64,000 nt of DNA from Hyphomicrobium sp. ghe19. Its GTDB lineage: Bacteria > Pseudomonadota > Alphaproteobacteria > Rhizobiales > Hyphomicrobiaceae. Below the pieces are notes generated by a model. The model was given only the letters and a program-made list of their open reading frames with translations. It had not been told where the DNA came from and did not search any database. The translations under genes were made by a program, and so were the position numbers. How positions within the stretch are numbered: the stretch's first letter is position 1; every line of letters starts with the position of its first letter. The stretch lies in NCBI RefSeq assembly GCF_902712875.1, contig NZ_LR743509.1, positions 2,432,001 through 2,496,000 on the forward strand, given 5' to 3'. This document shows, one piece after another, positions 56,201 through 63,823 of the stretch.

Positions 56201-58777
56201 CGAGATGCGAAGCTCGTCACGAAGGTCCTGGATATGCTTCGTCGTCGGGTCGTTCTGCGAACGCTGATAGTTCAGACGCTGCACGCTTGCCCGGTACATC
56301 TGCTCGGTGAGCTGGCCCTGCTGACGCAAGACTTCGAGCGTCTTCAGCTCCGACTGGTAGCGCTGCTCGGCCTGACCGCGGGGATCGAGGCTATTCAAAA
56401 GACGTACGGCTTCGGCCTGCTGGTTATACGTTGCCAGCATGTCGACGAGCTTCTGCTTGTCCGCATCGAGGAGCCGGCCGTGCTCGCGTTCGAAATCGTT
56501 AATCTGCTTGATGATGTCGGCGCGCGACTTCTCCTGTGCCGTGACAGCACCGAGCGAGCGCGTCTGATCCTGGATCGTGCGTGCCTGGTCAATCAGCGCC
56601 GAACGCTGCTGCGACTGCTGCAGCAAGCGCATCCGGGTGCCGATCTCCTGGGTCACCTTGGCTTCGTCTTCGCCGGTCTTATTGACGGCGTCACGGATCG
56701 CGATGCGGATCGCCAGCTCGTTCTTGGCCTCGGCTCCGATCGCCTGCGCTTCAGCGATCTGATCAGCCAGACCTTGCGCCTGCTCGAAGATCGGGTTCGC
56801 AGCGATCTGCTTCTGGTACTCGTAAATCTTCTGAGCCCGCTTGACGTCTTCGTCCGTGACGGTCAGCCCGGTGCTGGCTTCAACGAACGACTTTCCGCCT
56901 GCCGCCTGCAGCTGCTTCTGAGCTGCGTCGAGCGCGTTCTGCTGCAGGTTCAGGTTGAAGCGGCCTTCGATCTGCGGAGACAGCGACTTCAGAGCGTTCA
57001 TCTGATCGGCATTGAGCGTGTACTTCAGCCCACCGCCGCCCAGCTTCTCCTCGATCTTCTTCTTGGTTTCATCCAGGCTCTTTTCGTCGGCCTTCACACC
57101 GACTGCCGGCTTGTCAGCCTCACTCGTGAACCAGCCTTTGACCGTGTCCTTGATGTACGCCCAGAGGTCGGACAGCGCCTTGCCGACGTACTCGATCGAG
57201 TTCGACAGCCAGTCGGGCAGCAGGGTCTTCAGCTTCTCCCAGTTCTCATAAATCAGCACGGCAGCGGCTACGGCTGCAGCAGCGAGCGCGCCCCACGGAT
57301 TGACAAACGCCATCAGCACGGTGCGGAGCACACCGAGCGCGGTCGAGACACCAGCAAGGAGACCTGGCAGCAGCCCGAGCGACGAGGTGAAGATCGTCTT
57401 CAGAACATTCCAGCCGGTGAACGCGCGGAGAACACCCAGCGCAGCCGGCCCGAGCAACCGGATGGCGGTCGCTGCCGCAGCAACGCCCGGACCGATGACA
57501 AGGAGCGGTGCGAGGATCGCCGGACCCCAGCCGGCCGTCACCTGGTCGAACGCGCGGAACGCGGCGTCGATGGCATCGAATGCAGCCGTGATCGGCGTTA
57601 CGATCAGATTGTAGGCCGGAGCCAACGCCTTACCGATGTCACGGACAACACCCTCGAACGCACGGCTAAGGCCTGCCGTCTTCGAGGCCGTTTGCTTCGA
57701 GAAATCGCCGAACATGCGGTCGAGGATGCCGCCACCCTCCGCCCCTTGCTGGCCTTCCTTGATCTTCTCTCGGATGGTGTCGATGTTCGCACCGAGAGTC
57801 GTGAAGACGCGCGTGTACTCACCACCCTGCAACGTCAGGGATTGCAGCAACGGCGTAGCCGAGCCTTCCGTGTTCAGCTTGTTGATGGCGTCCAGAAGCA
57901 CGAGGAATGCTTCTTCGGGCTTCGAAGCCAGCAGTTCCTGGAACTTCTCCTGGGTGACGCCGGTAGCGCGCGTGATCTGCTGCATACCGAGCGATCCGGA
58001 AAGCGCGGCGTCCTTCAACTGCGTGAACGCCTTACCGATGACGGTACCGGTGAGCTGCAGCGGAAGGTTGGACTGAGCGGCAGCAGCGCCGATGCCCAAC
58101 AGGGCAGACGAGGCGATCTTGAACTGAGCCGTGTTCGTGCCGATCGACGATGCGAACTGCACCAGTTCTTCAGCTGACGCCTTCGTATTCGGCTGCACCG
58201 CTGCAAGCGCGTTCGAGAAGTCGGTAACGGATTTGACGCCCTTGTGCTCCAGCTCGCCGGTCGCGAACAGCATACGGCCGATAGCCGTGACGCCGTCGTC
58301 GGTAACGTGCAGCACCTGCTGGAGCTGAGCGGCGCTCGTGATGAACGTATCGATGTCCTTGCCGCGCATACCAAGGCGGCCAGCCGTTTCAGCGAAGTGT
58401 TCGAGCTGCTCGACGGGGACGTTGTTGATCGTCTTGCTGAGGGCGTTGAAGCGGTTTTCGAAGCCGCCCATTTGGTTGAACGCCTGACCGGTCGTCTGAG
58501 AGACGCCGTACATGCCCCTCTCGTATTCGGAGAAGGCGGCGAGGCTCGACTTGGCGAGCTTGTTCGAGGCCCAGACACCTGCGATGGCGACGGATGCTTC
58601 CTTGGCTTTGGCGACAAGGGCGTCGAACGACTGACCGAGAGACTTGTTCTTATTCTCGGTGTCGCCCGCGCCCTTACCTGCCTTGTCCAGGCCGGCAATC
58701 CAGTTCTTCAGCACGCCCGACGCCTGGTCGTTCATGCTCAGAAGGAACTTCAGCTCTGCTGCTGACGGACCGGCCAT
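53300..58777 (-). CDS. Tape measure protein with two cell-wall hydrolase modules
   Basis: 1825 aa; sets tail length and is ejected during infection. N-terminal TP901-like domain (~90-290: VEQLEHFAETAGRLGMRGKD, KASAEELVQFASSIGTN), hydrophobic helices near 420-520 (LLVIGPGVAAAATAIRLLG), long coiled-coil region (~600-950). Residues ~1150-1290: Cys/His hydrolase (AWCAGFVNSSLEQVG, Cys1191; GNHVGFATG) like 54-875. Residues ~1340-1480: second module (IRHNNPGALNYADWEKKYG, FDWWQNKSGKYGPTIGD). Gln/Thr-rich linker, Gly-rich stretch (GGLFGGLGGLFGFAEGGQIK) and GTSDSILAQVSNGEFVVNA end. Confidence 0.93.
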   Translation of the reverse strand: MAGPSAAELKFLLSMNDQASGVLKNWIAGLDKAGKGAGDTENKNKSLGQSFDALVAKAKEASVAIAGVWASNKLAKSSLAAFSEYERGMYGVSQTTGQAFNQMGGFENRFNALSKTINNVPVEQLEHFAETAGRLGMRGKDIDTFITSAAQLQQVLHVTDDGVTAIGRMLFATGELEHKGVKSVTDFSNALAAVQPNTKASAEELVQFASSIGTNTAQFKIASSALLGIGAAAAQSNLPLQLTGTVIGKAFTQLKDAALSGSLGMQQITRATGVTQEKFQELLASKPEEAFLVLLDAINKLNTEGSATPLLQSLTLQGGEYTRVFTTLGANIDTIREKIKEGQQGAEGGGILDRMFGDFSKQTASKTAGLSRAFEGVVRDIGKALAPAYNLIVTPITAAFDAIDAAFRAFDQVTAGWGPAILAPLLVIGPGVAAAATAIRLLGPAALGVLRAFTGWNVLKTIFTSSLGLLPGLLAGVSTALGVLRTVLMAFVNPWGALAAAAVAAAVLIYENWEKLKTLLPDWLSNSIEYVGKALSDLWAYIKDTVKGWFTSEADKPAVGVKADEKSLDETKKKIEEKLGGGGLKYTLNADQMNALKSLSPQIEGRFNLNLQQNALDAAQKQLQAAGGKSFVEASTGLTVTDEDVKRAQKIYEYQKQIAANPIFEQAQGLADQIAEAQAIGAEAKNELAIRIAIRDAVNKTGEDEAKVTQEIGTRMRLLQQSQQRSALIDQARTIQDQTRSLGAVTAQEKSRADIIKQINDFEREHGRLLDADKQKLVDMLATYNQQAEAVRLLNSLDPRGQAEQRYQSELKTLEVLRQQGQLTEQMYRASVQRLNYQRSQNDPTTKHIQDLRDELRISSLYGDQQKIEQIALQERNTLQSQGVIITKQLNEQIERYAKAKVDADRANNSGLQGWAKAQGTLEDNLNKIQENFADGLADAVTGALSGQRGGFRQLFANLGKQMLSTGIRQMMAQSILGAGNPAGAAATNQANSALSQIEQLSKSGINSPQATVNATTAIINGQVQGAGTGGFAPTSGQINSSNSVPQFSPLAPASSLTPIGPTSSSQSTAPASLATAVPSQAVLTDAASKVASTALPNFASSPAFSAAAAAATQSVTTGTALKDITGETLKAMPPSQMLSPAGPALAGMQQSASAVDLAKTHLGQFEGTSNIDDFLKAGGVDIKSAQTAWCAGFVNSSLEQVGVKGNGQLTASSFLDFGQKIKPEDVQKGDIAVADVGKGFLKPGTPGNHVGFATGETRMGANGQQQFQMIAGNSKNAVNYEWRDADKLQFRRPTQDLNGNPLGQQIAQGKQALEAAPVQLDKTSLDALTKGQFNLPTSGPAPIRHNNPGALNYADWEKKYGAANGGTLLKDGTGQGNKIASFPTPEAGAAAQFDWWQNKSGKYGPTIGDSMHVYSGGNSTKPYQNFLENRGFGPDTNVKEMLANKDQAIAFGKAQSQWESGRKFPMDDQQWSNSYDLYRQKNGLGGGAGGVDTSQATEQMKQLNTTLQQTGTTAQTAVQPMKTFDQTTTTVGQATQQAQTGMQSLNQTTMTSGTAAMSASPSYMQLGMSAQQSGTQAQSAGSQFQQAGTQIQTAGSSAQMAGTSAGGAGGGFDGLGGSLGGLMGPLSQVQGGIGSFGSSIMGLVQQLMSGMGGMGGGGGFGGLFGGLGGLFGFAEGGQIKGPGTGTSDSILAQVSNGEFVVNAASAQKNLPLLHAINNDKPVGNLPKFASGGVVGGGKSSGLGLGERAMSRGSAQPSAQIAALSNQVATLSKVVSNGGSRGNRVSNISQNITVNANDAGSFRRSEGQLTSDAFLKMNRAARRNG

Positions 58778-58786
58778 TGCTACGCT

Positions 58787-59185
58787 CTACCTCCGCTTCG
58801 TCGCTCCAGGTCCGACTGCTCGGCTCTGTCGTCGACGTTCCTGTTCCGCCAGCTCCTGATCACACTCAGCGTTTGCTTCATCGAGTATCCGGAACGACTG
58901 GATCAGCACGTTCGACTGATCGACCACGGCACCGGCATTCGGCAGATGGCCTTTCAAGTACATCCCGTAGAGCATCAGCAGACGGCTCCAGCTCTGAGGC
59001 TCCTCCCGCAAAGTCTGCCGCGGGCACGAGTAGAGCTGCTCACCGTCGAACTCGTTGACGAGATGACTTGGTCTGATCCAATTCTCAGGCCCGTCATCCT
59101 CGCCAGGATCGGGAGTGCGCCAGCGTTTGGCCGTGCACCCCCACTCCTTCTGTCTCGTGCAGGTTCCGCACTGTCTCTCAGGCAT
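58787..59185 (-). CDS. Tail assembly chaperone, T-like part
   Basis: 132 aa if started at ATG 59185, but most likely expressed only as the C-terminal part of a -1 frameshift fusion with 59212-59700: the frame is open through 59213 and joins at AAAAAAC (59215-59221). Contains a Cys-rich start (CGTCTRQKEWGC), and helices SRLLMLYGMYLKGHLPNAG. Lies directly before the tape measure gene, where gpGT chaperones bind. Function by analogy to lambda gpGT. Confidence 0.78.
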   Translation of the reverse strand: MPERQCGTCTRQKEWGCTAKRWRTPDPGEDDGPENWIRPSHLVNEFDGEQLYSCPRQTLREEPQSWSRLLMLYGMYLKGHLPNAGAVVDQSNVLIQSFRILDEANAECDQELAEQERRRQSRAVGPGATKRR

Positions 59186-59211
59186 CAGCTTGATGGCGCT
59201 GATGCCGAGTT

Positions 59212-59700
59212 TCAGTTTTTTTCCTGCTCTGCTCCGACCTCGGAGCGTTCCTTGATCTGGGTCGCCAGTTCCGCGACGAGGCGGTTGCCGAGAAGACGGA
59301 TCGTCTCGTCGGAGGCTGCGTCGTACTCGCGGCCATTGACGGATGCCTTGACGATCTTGACCTTGATGTCGTTGCCGGCGTCGTCCTTGAAGTTCTTGAA
59401 GTAGGCGAGGCCGAAGCGGACGGTGTCGACGTTGGTCTGGTTGACCTTCGTGTGAATGCCGACTTCCTCCGAGCCTTGGCGGCCCGTGAGCGTCGAGGCG
59501 TTGTCGTAGATGTAGCCCATCAGGAACACATCGAGCGGCTTCAGACCGAACACGGTCGCGCCGTCCTTGATCTCGACGACTTCCTTGGTGCCCTTCTTGG
59601 GATCGTCCTTGTCGACGTCGACGGTCACACGGACTTTGCTCGGATCGGTGTCCGAGACGTACTCAAACGTATCGCTCAGCGTGAGCGCCTTGATTGCCAT
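59212..59700 (-). CDS. Tail assembly chaperone, G-like part
   Basis: 162 aa from ATG 59700 with GGAGG upstream (the longer frame is not needed). Mixed alpha/beta (MAIKALTLSDTFEYVSDTDP; VFGLKPLDVFLMGYIYDNAS) with a charged C-terminus ending EQEKN, encoded by the slippery site itself. Together with 58787-59185 it forms the G/GT pair preceding the tape measure. Confidence 0.8.
   Translation of the reverse strand: MAIKALTLSDTFEYVSDTDPSKVRVTVDVDKDDPKKGTKEVVEIKDGATVFGLKPLDVFLMGYIYDNASTLTGRQGSEEVGIHTKVNQTNVDTVRFGLAYFKNFKDDAGNDIKVKIVKASVNGREYDAASDETIRLLGNRLVAELATQIKERSEVGAEQEKN
59215..59221 (-). other. -1 programmed frameshift slippery site
   Basis: A AAA AAC in the zero frame of 59212-59700, immediately before TGA. 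Slipping back one base reads CTG AAA CTC and continues without a stop into 58787-59185. Canonical X XXY YYZ. Confidence 0.85.
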
Positions 59701-59763
59701 GTCTGCCTCCGGGGCTGTTGGCGGTTGTCGATACGCCAAACTATCAAAAGCGGAGTCAGCAGT

Positions 59764-59779
59764 GTGCAATTAATTGCAA
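59764..59779. promoter_or_regulatory. 16-bp palindromic site, copy 40
   Basis: GTGCAATTAATTGCAA between the 62-aa gene and the chaperone genes. Confidence 0.85.
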
Positions 59780-59786
59780 TGTGGGC

Positions 59787-59975
59787 TCAGGGACCAACCG
59801 GCACATTCCGGAACACGGACTTGTCGGCGATGGCGAAGACGACCTTGGCCGGCGCGTTCGATTTGGCGAGCTGGTGAGCGGAGGCGAACGTCAGCTTCAC
59901 AGCGATGATCTCGCCGGGGCTGCCGTCGCGGTCGTACTTCTGGACGATGTAGACTTTCGTCTGATAGCCGCTCAT
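59787..59975 (-). CDS. Hypothetical 62-aa protein
   Basis: Beta-rich start (MSGYQTKVYIVQKYDRDGSP) then ASAHQLAKSNAPAKVVFAI. Not a membrane protein. Possibly a small tail or regulatory protein; function unknown. The gap to the next gene is ~60 bp. Confidence 0.6.
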   Translation of the reverse strand: MSGYQTKVYIVQKYDRDGSPGEIIAVKLTFASAHQLAKSNAPAKVVFAIADKSVFRNVPVGP

Positions 59976-60033
59976 GGCGGCATTCGGCGCTGACCTTAAC
60001 CAGAGGTCAAGCCGGGCGGTCCGTTACCGGCCC

Positions 60034-60417
60034 TCAGTTACAGTCGAGCGTGTGCGCTTCGGTCTTGCTCGGCACGCAGTTGTCTTGTGGCACCGAGTTC
60101 TCATCATCGAGGGCACCTGCGTGCGTGGCGTAGGTCGCCGCCGTCAGGTCCGAAATGAACGCTTCCATCCGGCCCGTGCCGAGGACGGCCTTCAGCTCGA
60201 CCGCGATCGTTCCGCACTGCTTCGGCGTCTCATCGATCAGCGCCTTGACGTCGGTGATCGTTTCATACGGCTTGTTCGTCGCCGTCATCCAGCACTGGGC
60301 GAGCTTGCGTTGTAGCGGCAGGGCGGCCTGCTGCTGGTCCAATGGCATTGGATCAAACTGATCGGCGACAGCCGGGGTTGCAATGGCAAGCGCCAAGGAG
60401 ACAAGAGCGATACGCAT
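60034..60417 (-). CDS. Exported protein with signal peptide (1)
   Basis: 127 aa from ATG 60417 (TGATG overlap). Signal peptide MRIALVSLALAIATPAVADQ with a clear AVA-D site. Mature part has four Cys (AQCWMTATN, PKQCGTIA, DNCVPSK, LDCN), which could form two disulfides in the periplasm. A secreted protein inside the tail operon is unusual; could be a superinfection-exclusion or lysis-control factor. Function unknown. Confidence 0.7.
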   Translation of the reverse strand: MRIALVSLALAIATPAVADQFDPMPLDQQQAALPLQRKLAQCWMTATNKPYETITDVKALIDETPKQCGTIAVELKAVLGTGRMEAFISDLTAATYATHAGALDDENSVPQDNCVPSKTEAHTLDCN

Positions 60418-60848
60418 CACTGATCTCCTCCGGGCACGAGCTTGTAGGCGTCGACGATCTCTTTCCGGCAGGCGTCGTACGCTGGATTGAAGCTATAACC
60501 TCCGCACTTCGCCTCGACGGCCTGGTACATCTTGTTGTGGAACTGGTCGGCCCGGCCCCACAGCATCATCTTCGTGTCACCGGCTTGGACGAGCAGCTTG
60601 ATGTACTGGTTCCCGGCCTCTTCGATCACCTTGAACTTCAGGCCCTTCGGAACAACCAGGCAGAGCTGCTGAGTCAGCATCTCTTTCTCGCCGGCTGCCC
60701 AGAGTCCGTAGCCTGTCTGAATGTCGCTCGCGAACTGGCAAACAACAGCGCTATTGCGCGAATAGACGACGTAATTCGAATACGTCAGGTCTTCGGCAAG
60801 TGCCTGAGTGGCAACGCCAATTGTCAGTATGGCAATAGCGGCTTTCAT
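60417..60848 (-). CDS. Exported protein with signal peptide (2)
   Basis: 143 aa. Signal peptide MKAAIAILTIGVATQALAED (ALA-E site). Mature part has Cys in SAVVCQFASD, QLCLVVPKG, AKCGGYSF and DACRKEIVD. Co-transcribed and overlapping with the other exported protein; probably both periplasmic. Confidence 0.7.
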   Translation of the reverse strand: MKAAIAILTIGVATQALAEDLTYSNYVVYSRNSAVVCQFASDIQTGYGLWAAGEKEMLTQQLCLVVPKGLKFKVIEEAGNQYIKLLVQAGDTKMMLWGRADQFHNKMYQAVEAKCGGYSFNPAYDACRKEIVDAYKLVPGGDQ

Positions 60849-60952
60849 CTACTGTCCTGGATCGTTTGTGCCTCGGTCGGAGGCCGGTTGATAACGACGG
60901 CTACCACTGTGCCAACGATAATGCCCACAGTGATGTAAACAAGCCATTTCAT
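60845..60952 (-). CDS. 35-aa membrane peptide
   Basis: ATG 60952 after GAGGAAAGAAAG; one hydrophobic helix (WLVYITVGIIVGTVVAVVI) then a short polar tail. ATGA overlap with the exported protein gene. First gene of a four-gene unit after a terminator. Confidence 0.55.
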   Translation of the reverse strand: MKWLVYITVGIIVGTVVAVVINRPPTEAQTIQDSR

Positions 60953-60967
60953 CTTTCTTTCCTCGCT

Positions 60968-60983
60968 GTGAAATTAATTGCGT
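60968..60983. promoter_or_regulatory. 16-bp palindromic site, copy 41
   Basis: GTGAAATTAATTGCGT, 15 bp upstream of the 35-aa gene. Confidence 0.7.
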
Positions 60984-61048
60984 ATGAAATGGACGTACGG
61001 CTGAGACAGCGGGGATCAAGGAAGTTGCGGGGATAAACTTGAAAAAGA

Positions 61049-61082
61049 GTAAAAAAGAAAGAGGCCCGGTTTCCCGAGCCTC
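61049..61082 (-). terminator. Rho-independent terminator after major tail protein
   Basis: GAGGCTCGG-GAAA-CCGGGCCTC (9-bp stem, one G-U) followed by TTTCTTTTTTAC on the minus strand. Confidence 0.88.
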
Positions 61083-61089
61083 TCCATAG

Positions 61090-61105
61090 TTGCAATTAAT
61101 TTCAC
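61090..61105. promoter_or_regulatory. 16-bp palindromic site, copy 42
   Basis: TTGCAATTAATTTCAC between the stop at 61109 and the terminator at 61082, a position where an operator for initiation makes no sense. Confidence 0.85.
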
Positions 61106-61108
61106 GGC

Positions 61109-62719
61109 TTACATGAAGAACAAGCAGAACTCGTCGTTACCGTTGTAGCGGCTGAAACGAAGTTCAGCATCGAACGTCAAGATGCCGTCGCGGTCCTGGT
61201 AGGTCAGACCGGTGTACTGCGTCGACGGTGCGAAGACCCAGACGATGTTGCCGGCGTTCTTGCCGACTCGCATCTGGAACGGCATCCGCTTCGCAGAACC
61301 GAGCTTAGCCCAGAAGTCCTGGTTGGCGACGGTGTCAGCTTCAGGATCGATCCCTCCCTTCGGGTTACGTGCAGTGATACGGGTACCGATGTAGCCTTCC
61401 GGCGAAGACACGTCCGGACGGACGTTGATGTCGTTGGCCTGGTCGTACGTGAACTTCGCCACGACGGCGTAGAAGTTGTCGATACGGAGGCGAGCGACTT
61501 CCACCTGGGCAGGCAGTGTCTTCTCAAAGGTCGGGTACGTGAACGGTGCGTCGACCGGGTCCACCCACTTGCCGGTGAACGTCCACTCCACCGAGGCGTA
61601 CTGGCCGGCCTCAGCAGTGATCTGGAACGTTCCGAACGAGCCCGGCATCGAGTGCAGAATGCCGTCCTTGTTCATGGCGAGCGTGACAGACTCGAAGTTT
61701 TCCGACACCGGATCGAGGCGGAGGCCCTTCGGGAGTGCCCACAACATCCAGCGCTGGTCGGTCGTCAGGACACCCGTGAAGGTCGGGGTCATCGTCAGAC
61801 CGTCAGCGATCACGAACGGCGTGCCCGAGGTGAGCGTTGCCGGCGGAACGATGACTTCAGCCTGGGTCGGAGACTCCGTGGCGATGACACGAGCCTGAGC
61901 GACGCCAGAAACGCCACCGGTCGTGATTTCGATCGCGTAGCCGACAACGTCAGCAGCGGTCGAAATGTTGATACCGCCCGTGAGCGTTGCGCCTGCCCAC
62001 GTTGCGTCATCCGTGGTCGCCGTCGTGACGATCGCGTTGGCAGCTGCACCCTTGGCGAGAGCAGTGACCGTGACCGTCTTACCCGGAGCTGCGAACACAG
62101 CCGAGACGTCGGTGTTGACCAGCGTCCCTGCAGCATAGTGCGTGCCGGGGATGCCGGTGCCGTTGATGGCGTGCGTCAGGTTCTGGTAGCTGGCGTCAGC
62201 GTCGGCCCCGATCAGGACCTCGTTGGCTGCCGGCGTCAGAGCCGTCTTGAACTTGTAGACCTGCGCACCGATCGTGACGGTTTCGCCGTCAGTCGGAACG
62301 TCGGTGTACGTCAGGACGCGCGATGCTTTCGCACCCGAGCTGACTTCCCACGAGACGGTGTTGGCGTGCTGGCCGATCTGGTATGCGCCCAGAACTTCCG
62401 GCGAAGCAACTTCCGTGAGCGCGTAACCGCAAGCGCGGAACAGACGCGAGATGATCGGCGCATCGGCCTCGGTGAAGGTCGTCTTGCCGTTCGAGCGAAG
62501 TTCGGTCTTGAACGTCATCGAGGCGAGACGCCGGCCGAGGACAACTGCCTCAGGCGAGAGGTCGGGCAACTCGATGTCACGCTCAAGAACGGTCGGATCG
62601 ATCTTGAACTCCGGTTCGGAGACCAAGATGCCATCGTCGATCGTCAGGGTTTCAGCGACGCCGTAGACCGACTCCACCTTAGCCTGCACGACCGCGCGGC
62701 GTGTAAGTTTAACTGCCAT
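61109..62719 (-). CDS. Major tail (tube) protein
   Basis: 536 aa. Beta-rich (FKTELRSNGKTTFTEADAPI; AWTFTGKW-type strands) with an inserted Gly/Thr-rich domain (~150-270: VTIGAQVYKFKTALTPAANE, TVTVTALAKGAAANAIVTT), a motif frequent in phage tail or decoration domains. Position before the chaperone genes and a strong terminator fit a high-copy tube protein. Longer than usual because of the inserted domain. Confidence 0.8.
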   Translation of the reverse strand: MAVKLTRRAVVQAKVESVYGVAETLTIDDGILVSEPEFKIDPTVLERDIELPDLSPEAVVLGRRLASMTFKTELRSNGKTTFTEADAPIISRLFRACGYALTEVASPEVLGAYQIGQHANTVSWEVSSGAKASRVLTYTDVPTDGETVTIGAQVYKFKTALTPAANEVLIGADADASYQNLTHAINGTGIPGTHYAAGTLVNTDVSAVFAAPGKTVTVTALAKGAAANAIVTTATTDDATWAGATLTGGINISTAADVVGYAIEITTGGVSGVAQARVIATESPTQAEVIVPPATLTSGTPFVIADGLTMTPTFTGVLTTDQRWMLWALPKGLRLDPVSENFESVTLAMNKDGILHSMPGSFGTFQITAEAGQYASVEWTFTGKWVDPVDAPFTYPTFEKTLPAQVEVARLRIDNFYAVVAKFTYDQANDINVRPDVSSPEGYIGTRITARNPKGGIDPEADTVANQDFWAKLGSAKRMPFQMRVGKNAGNIVWVFAPSTQYTGLTYQDRDGILTFDAELRFSRYNGNDEFCLFFM

Positions 62720-62751
62720 TAGAGTGAACTCCTATCGCGGGGTTGCGGGGC

Positions 62752-62979
62752 TTAGGCGGGCGTCTTCAGCTTGGCGAGGATGGCGTTGATCTTCGCCTTG
62801 TTTGCGTTTGCCAACGCGATCGCCGTGGCTTCGTCGGTCGCGTCCGGCGTGGTGATTGCGGTGATCGAGTCGAAGTCGCCGTGGTCAGGCTTGGCGTTCA
62901 GCAAGTCGGCAAGGTTCTTGCCCTTCTCACCGAAGATGTTGCTGAGACCGGTGAAGTGATTTCTTTTGAGCTTAGCCAT
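62752..62979 (-). CDS. Hypothetical 75-aa protein
   Basis: ATG 62979 with AGAAAGG upstream; the longer frame is not supported. Begins MAKLKRNHFTGLSNIFGEKG and ends with a basic helix. Between tail terminator and major tail protein; function unknown. Confidence 0.6.
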   Translation of the reverse strand: MAKLKRNHFTGLSNIFGEKGKNLADLLNAKPDHGDFDSITAITTPDATDEATAIALANANKAKINAILAKLKTPA

Positions 62980-63007
62980 AGTCGGAGCACCTTTCTGAGT
63001 GCGACGG

Positions 63008-63223
63008 TCAACGCAGACGAATGCGCTTGCCGTCTCCGGTTGAGCGATAGACACCGCCGCTGCCGACTTCGTGCGTGTTCGGTGCTGGGACGGCCTCGAC
63101 CTGAGGCGCGGCTTCAACCGGTGGAGCGGTGACGGCTTCTACGACCGGGACAACAGTCTCCTCGACCGGCTCTTCGACCGGTTTCGGAATGAAGCCCTTC
63201 TTGACAAGCTTGGCCACGCGCAA
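63008..63223 (-). CDS. Pro/Val/Glu-rich 71-aa protein
   Basis: Low-complexity core (PVEEPVEETVVPVVEAVTAP) between a basic N-terminus (MRVAKLVKKGFIPK) and a short VGSGGVYRSTGDGKRIRLR end. Likely disordered; role in head-tail assembly is inferred from location only. Confidence 0.55.
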   Translation of the reverse strand: MRVAKLVKKGFIPKPVEEPVEETVVPVVEAVTAPPVEAAPQVEAVPAPNTHEVGSGGVYRSTGDGKRIRLR

Positions 63224-63256
63224 CTCCTCGAACTGCTCTAATCCTTGCGGCTAGAC

Positions 63257-63272
63257 GTGCAATTAATTGCAC
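63257..63272. promoter_or_regulatory. 16-bp palindromic site, copy 43 (perfect)
   Basis: GTGCAATTAATTGCAC in the gap between the tail terminator candidate (63317) and 63008-63223. Confidence 0.88.
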
Positions 63273-63316
63273 CATGTGCGCGAGGCGAGCAATCGAGGTG
63301 GCGCGAATGCGACCCA

Positions 63317-63823
63317 CTAGAAATTCGGGTGCGGGTCGCGCGGATCGCGGCGTGCGTGCCGGTACTGCACTTCGATGAACAGAACACCGACGATCGACCG
63401 ATCCGAATAATTGACCAGGTCGACTTCCGAATTGACGAGCCTCGTGTCGACCGCCAGGTCGTCCCAGGTCGTATTGGCAAGCACCAGGCGCTTTAGCACC
63501 GTGAGCACCTGCTCTGCCATCGCCTGCGGATCGTCATCATCCTTGTTCTTCGTCGCCCGGAATTCGAGCCCGACCATCTGGTCGCTGACGATGTACGGAT
63601 ACAGGTCGCTATACTTCTCCGTCCCCGGCACGATGCCGAGCGAGTATCTCTTTCGCAGGTTCTCATCCGAGAGCGGACCGAGCTTCACGACCGAGAACTG
63701 CATCGGCCAGTCATCATCGGACGGCACGTAACCCGGCGCTGACGTGTCCGTCTGGACGATGCCGATGAACTTCTCTTCAATCTTCTCCAGGATTTGCTGG
63801 CGAACGCTCTTCACTAAGGTCAT
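63317..63823 (-). CDS. Tail terminator / minor tail candidate
   Basis: 168 aa. Starts MTLVKSVRQQILEKIEEKFI and has the length and position of tail terminator proteins (upstream of the major tail gene, downstream of the gp10-like gene). C-terminal beta strand (IVGVLFIEVQYRHARRDPRD). Family assignment from position and style only. Confidence 0.65.
   Translation of the reverse strand: MTLVKSVRQQILEKIEEKFIGIVQTDTSAPGYVPSDDDWPMQFSVVKLGPLSDENLRKRYSLGIVPGTEKYSDLYPYIVSDQMVGLEFRATKNKDDDDPQAMAEQVLTVLKRLVLANTTWDDLAVDTRLVNSEVDLVNYSDRSIVGVLFIEVQYRHARRDPRDPHPNF

Noticed and set aside
55748..58177. 809-codon plus-strand ORF
   Set aside because: Antisense to the tape measure gene; Arg/Leu-rich translation typical of a shadow frame in GC-rich DNA, no RBS or domain.
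13..63272. Palindrome as RNA hairpin or processing site
   Set aside because: Mixed half-sites (C in one arm, A in the other) are common and would create a mismatch in an RNA stem, so DNA-level recognition is more likely.
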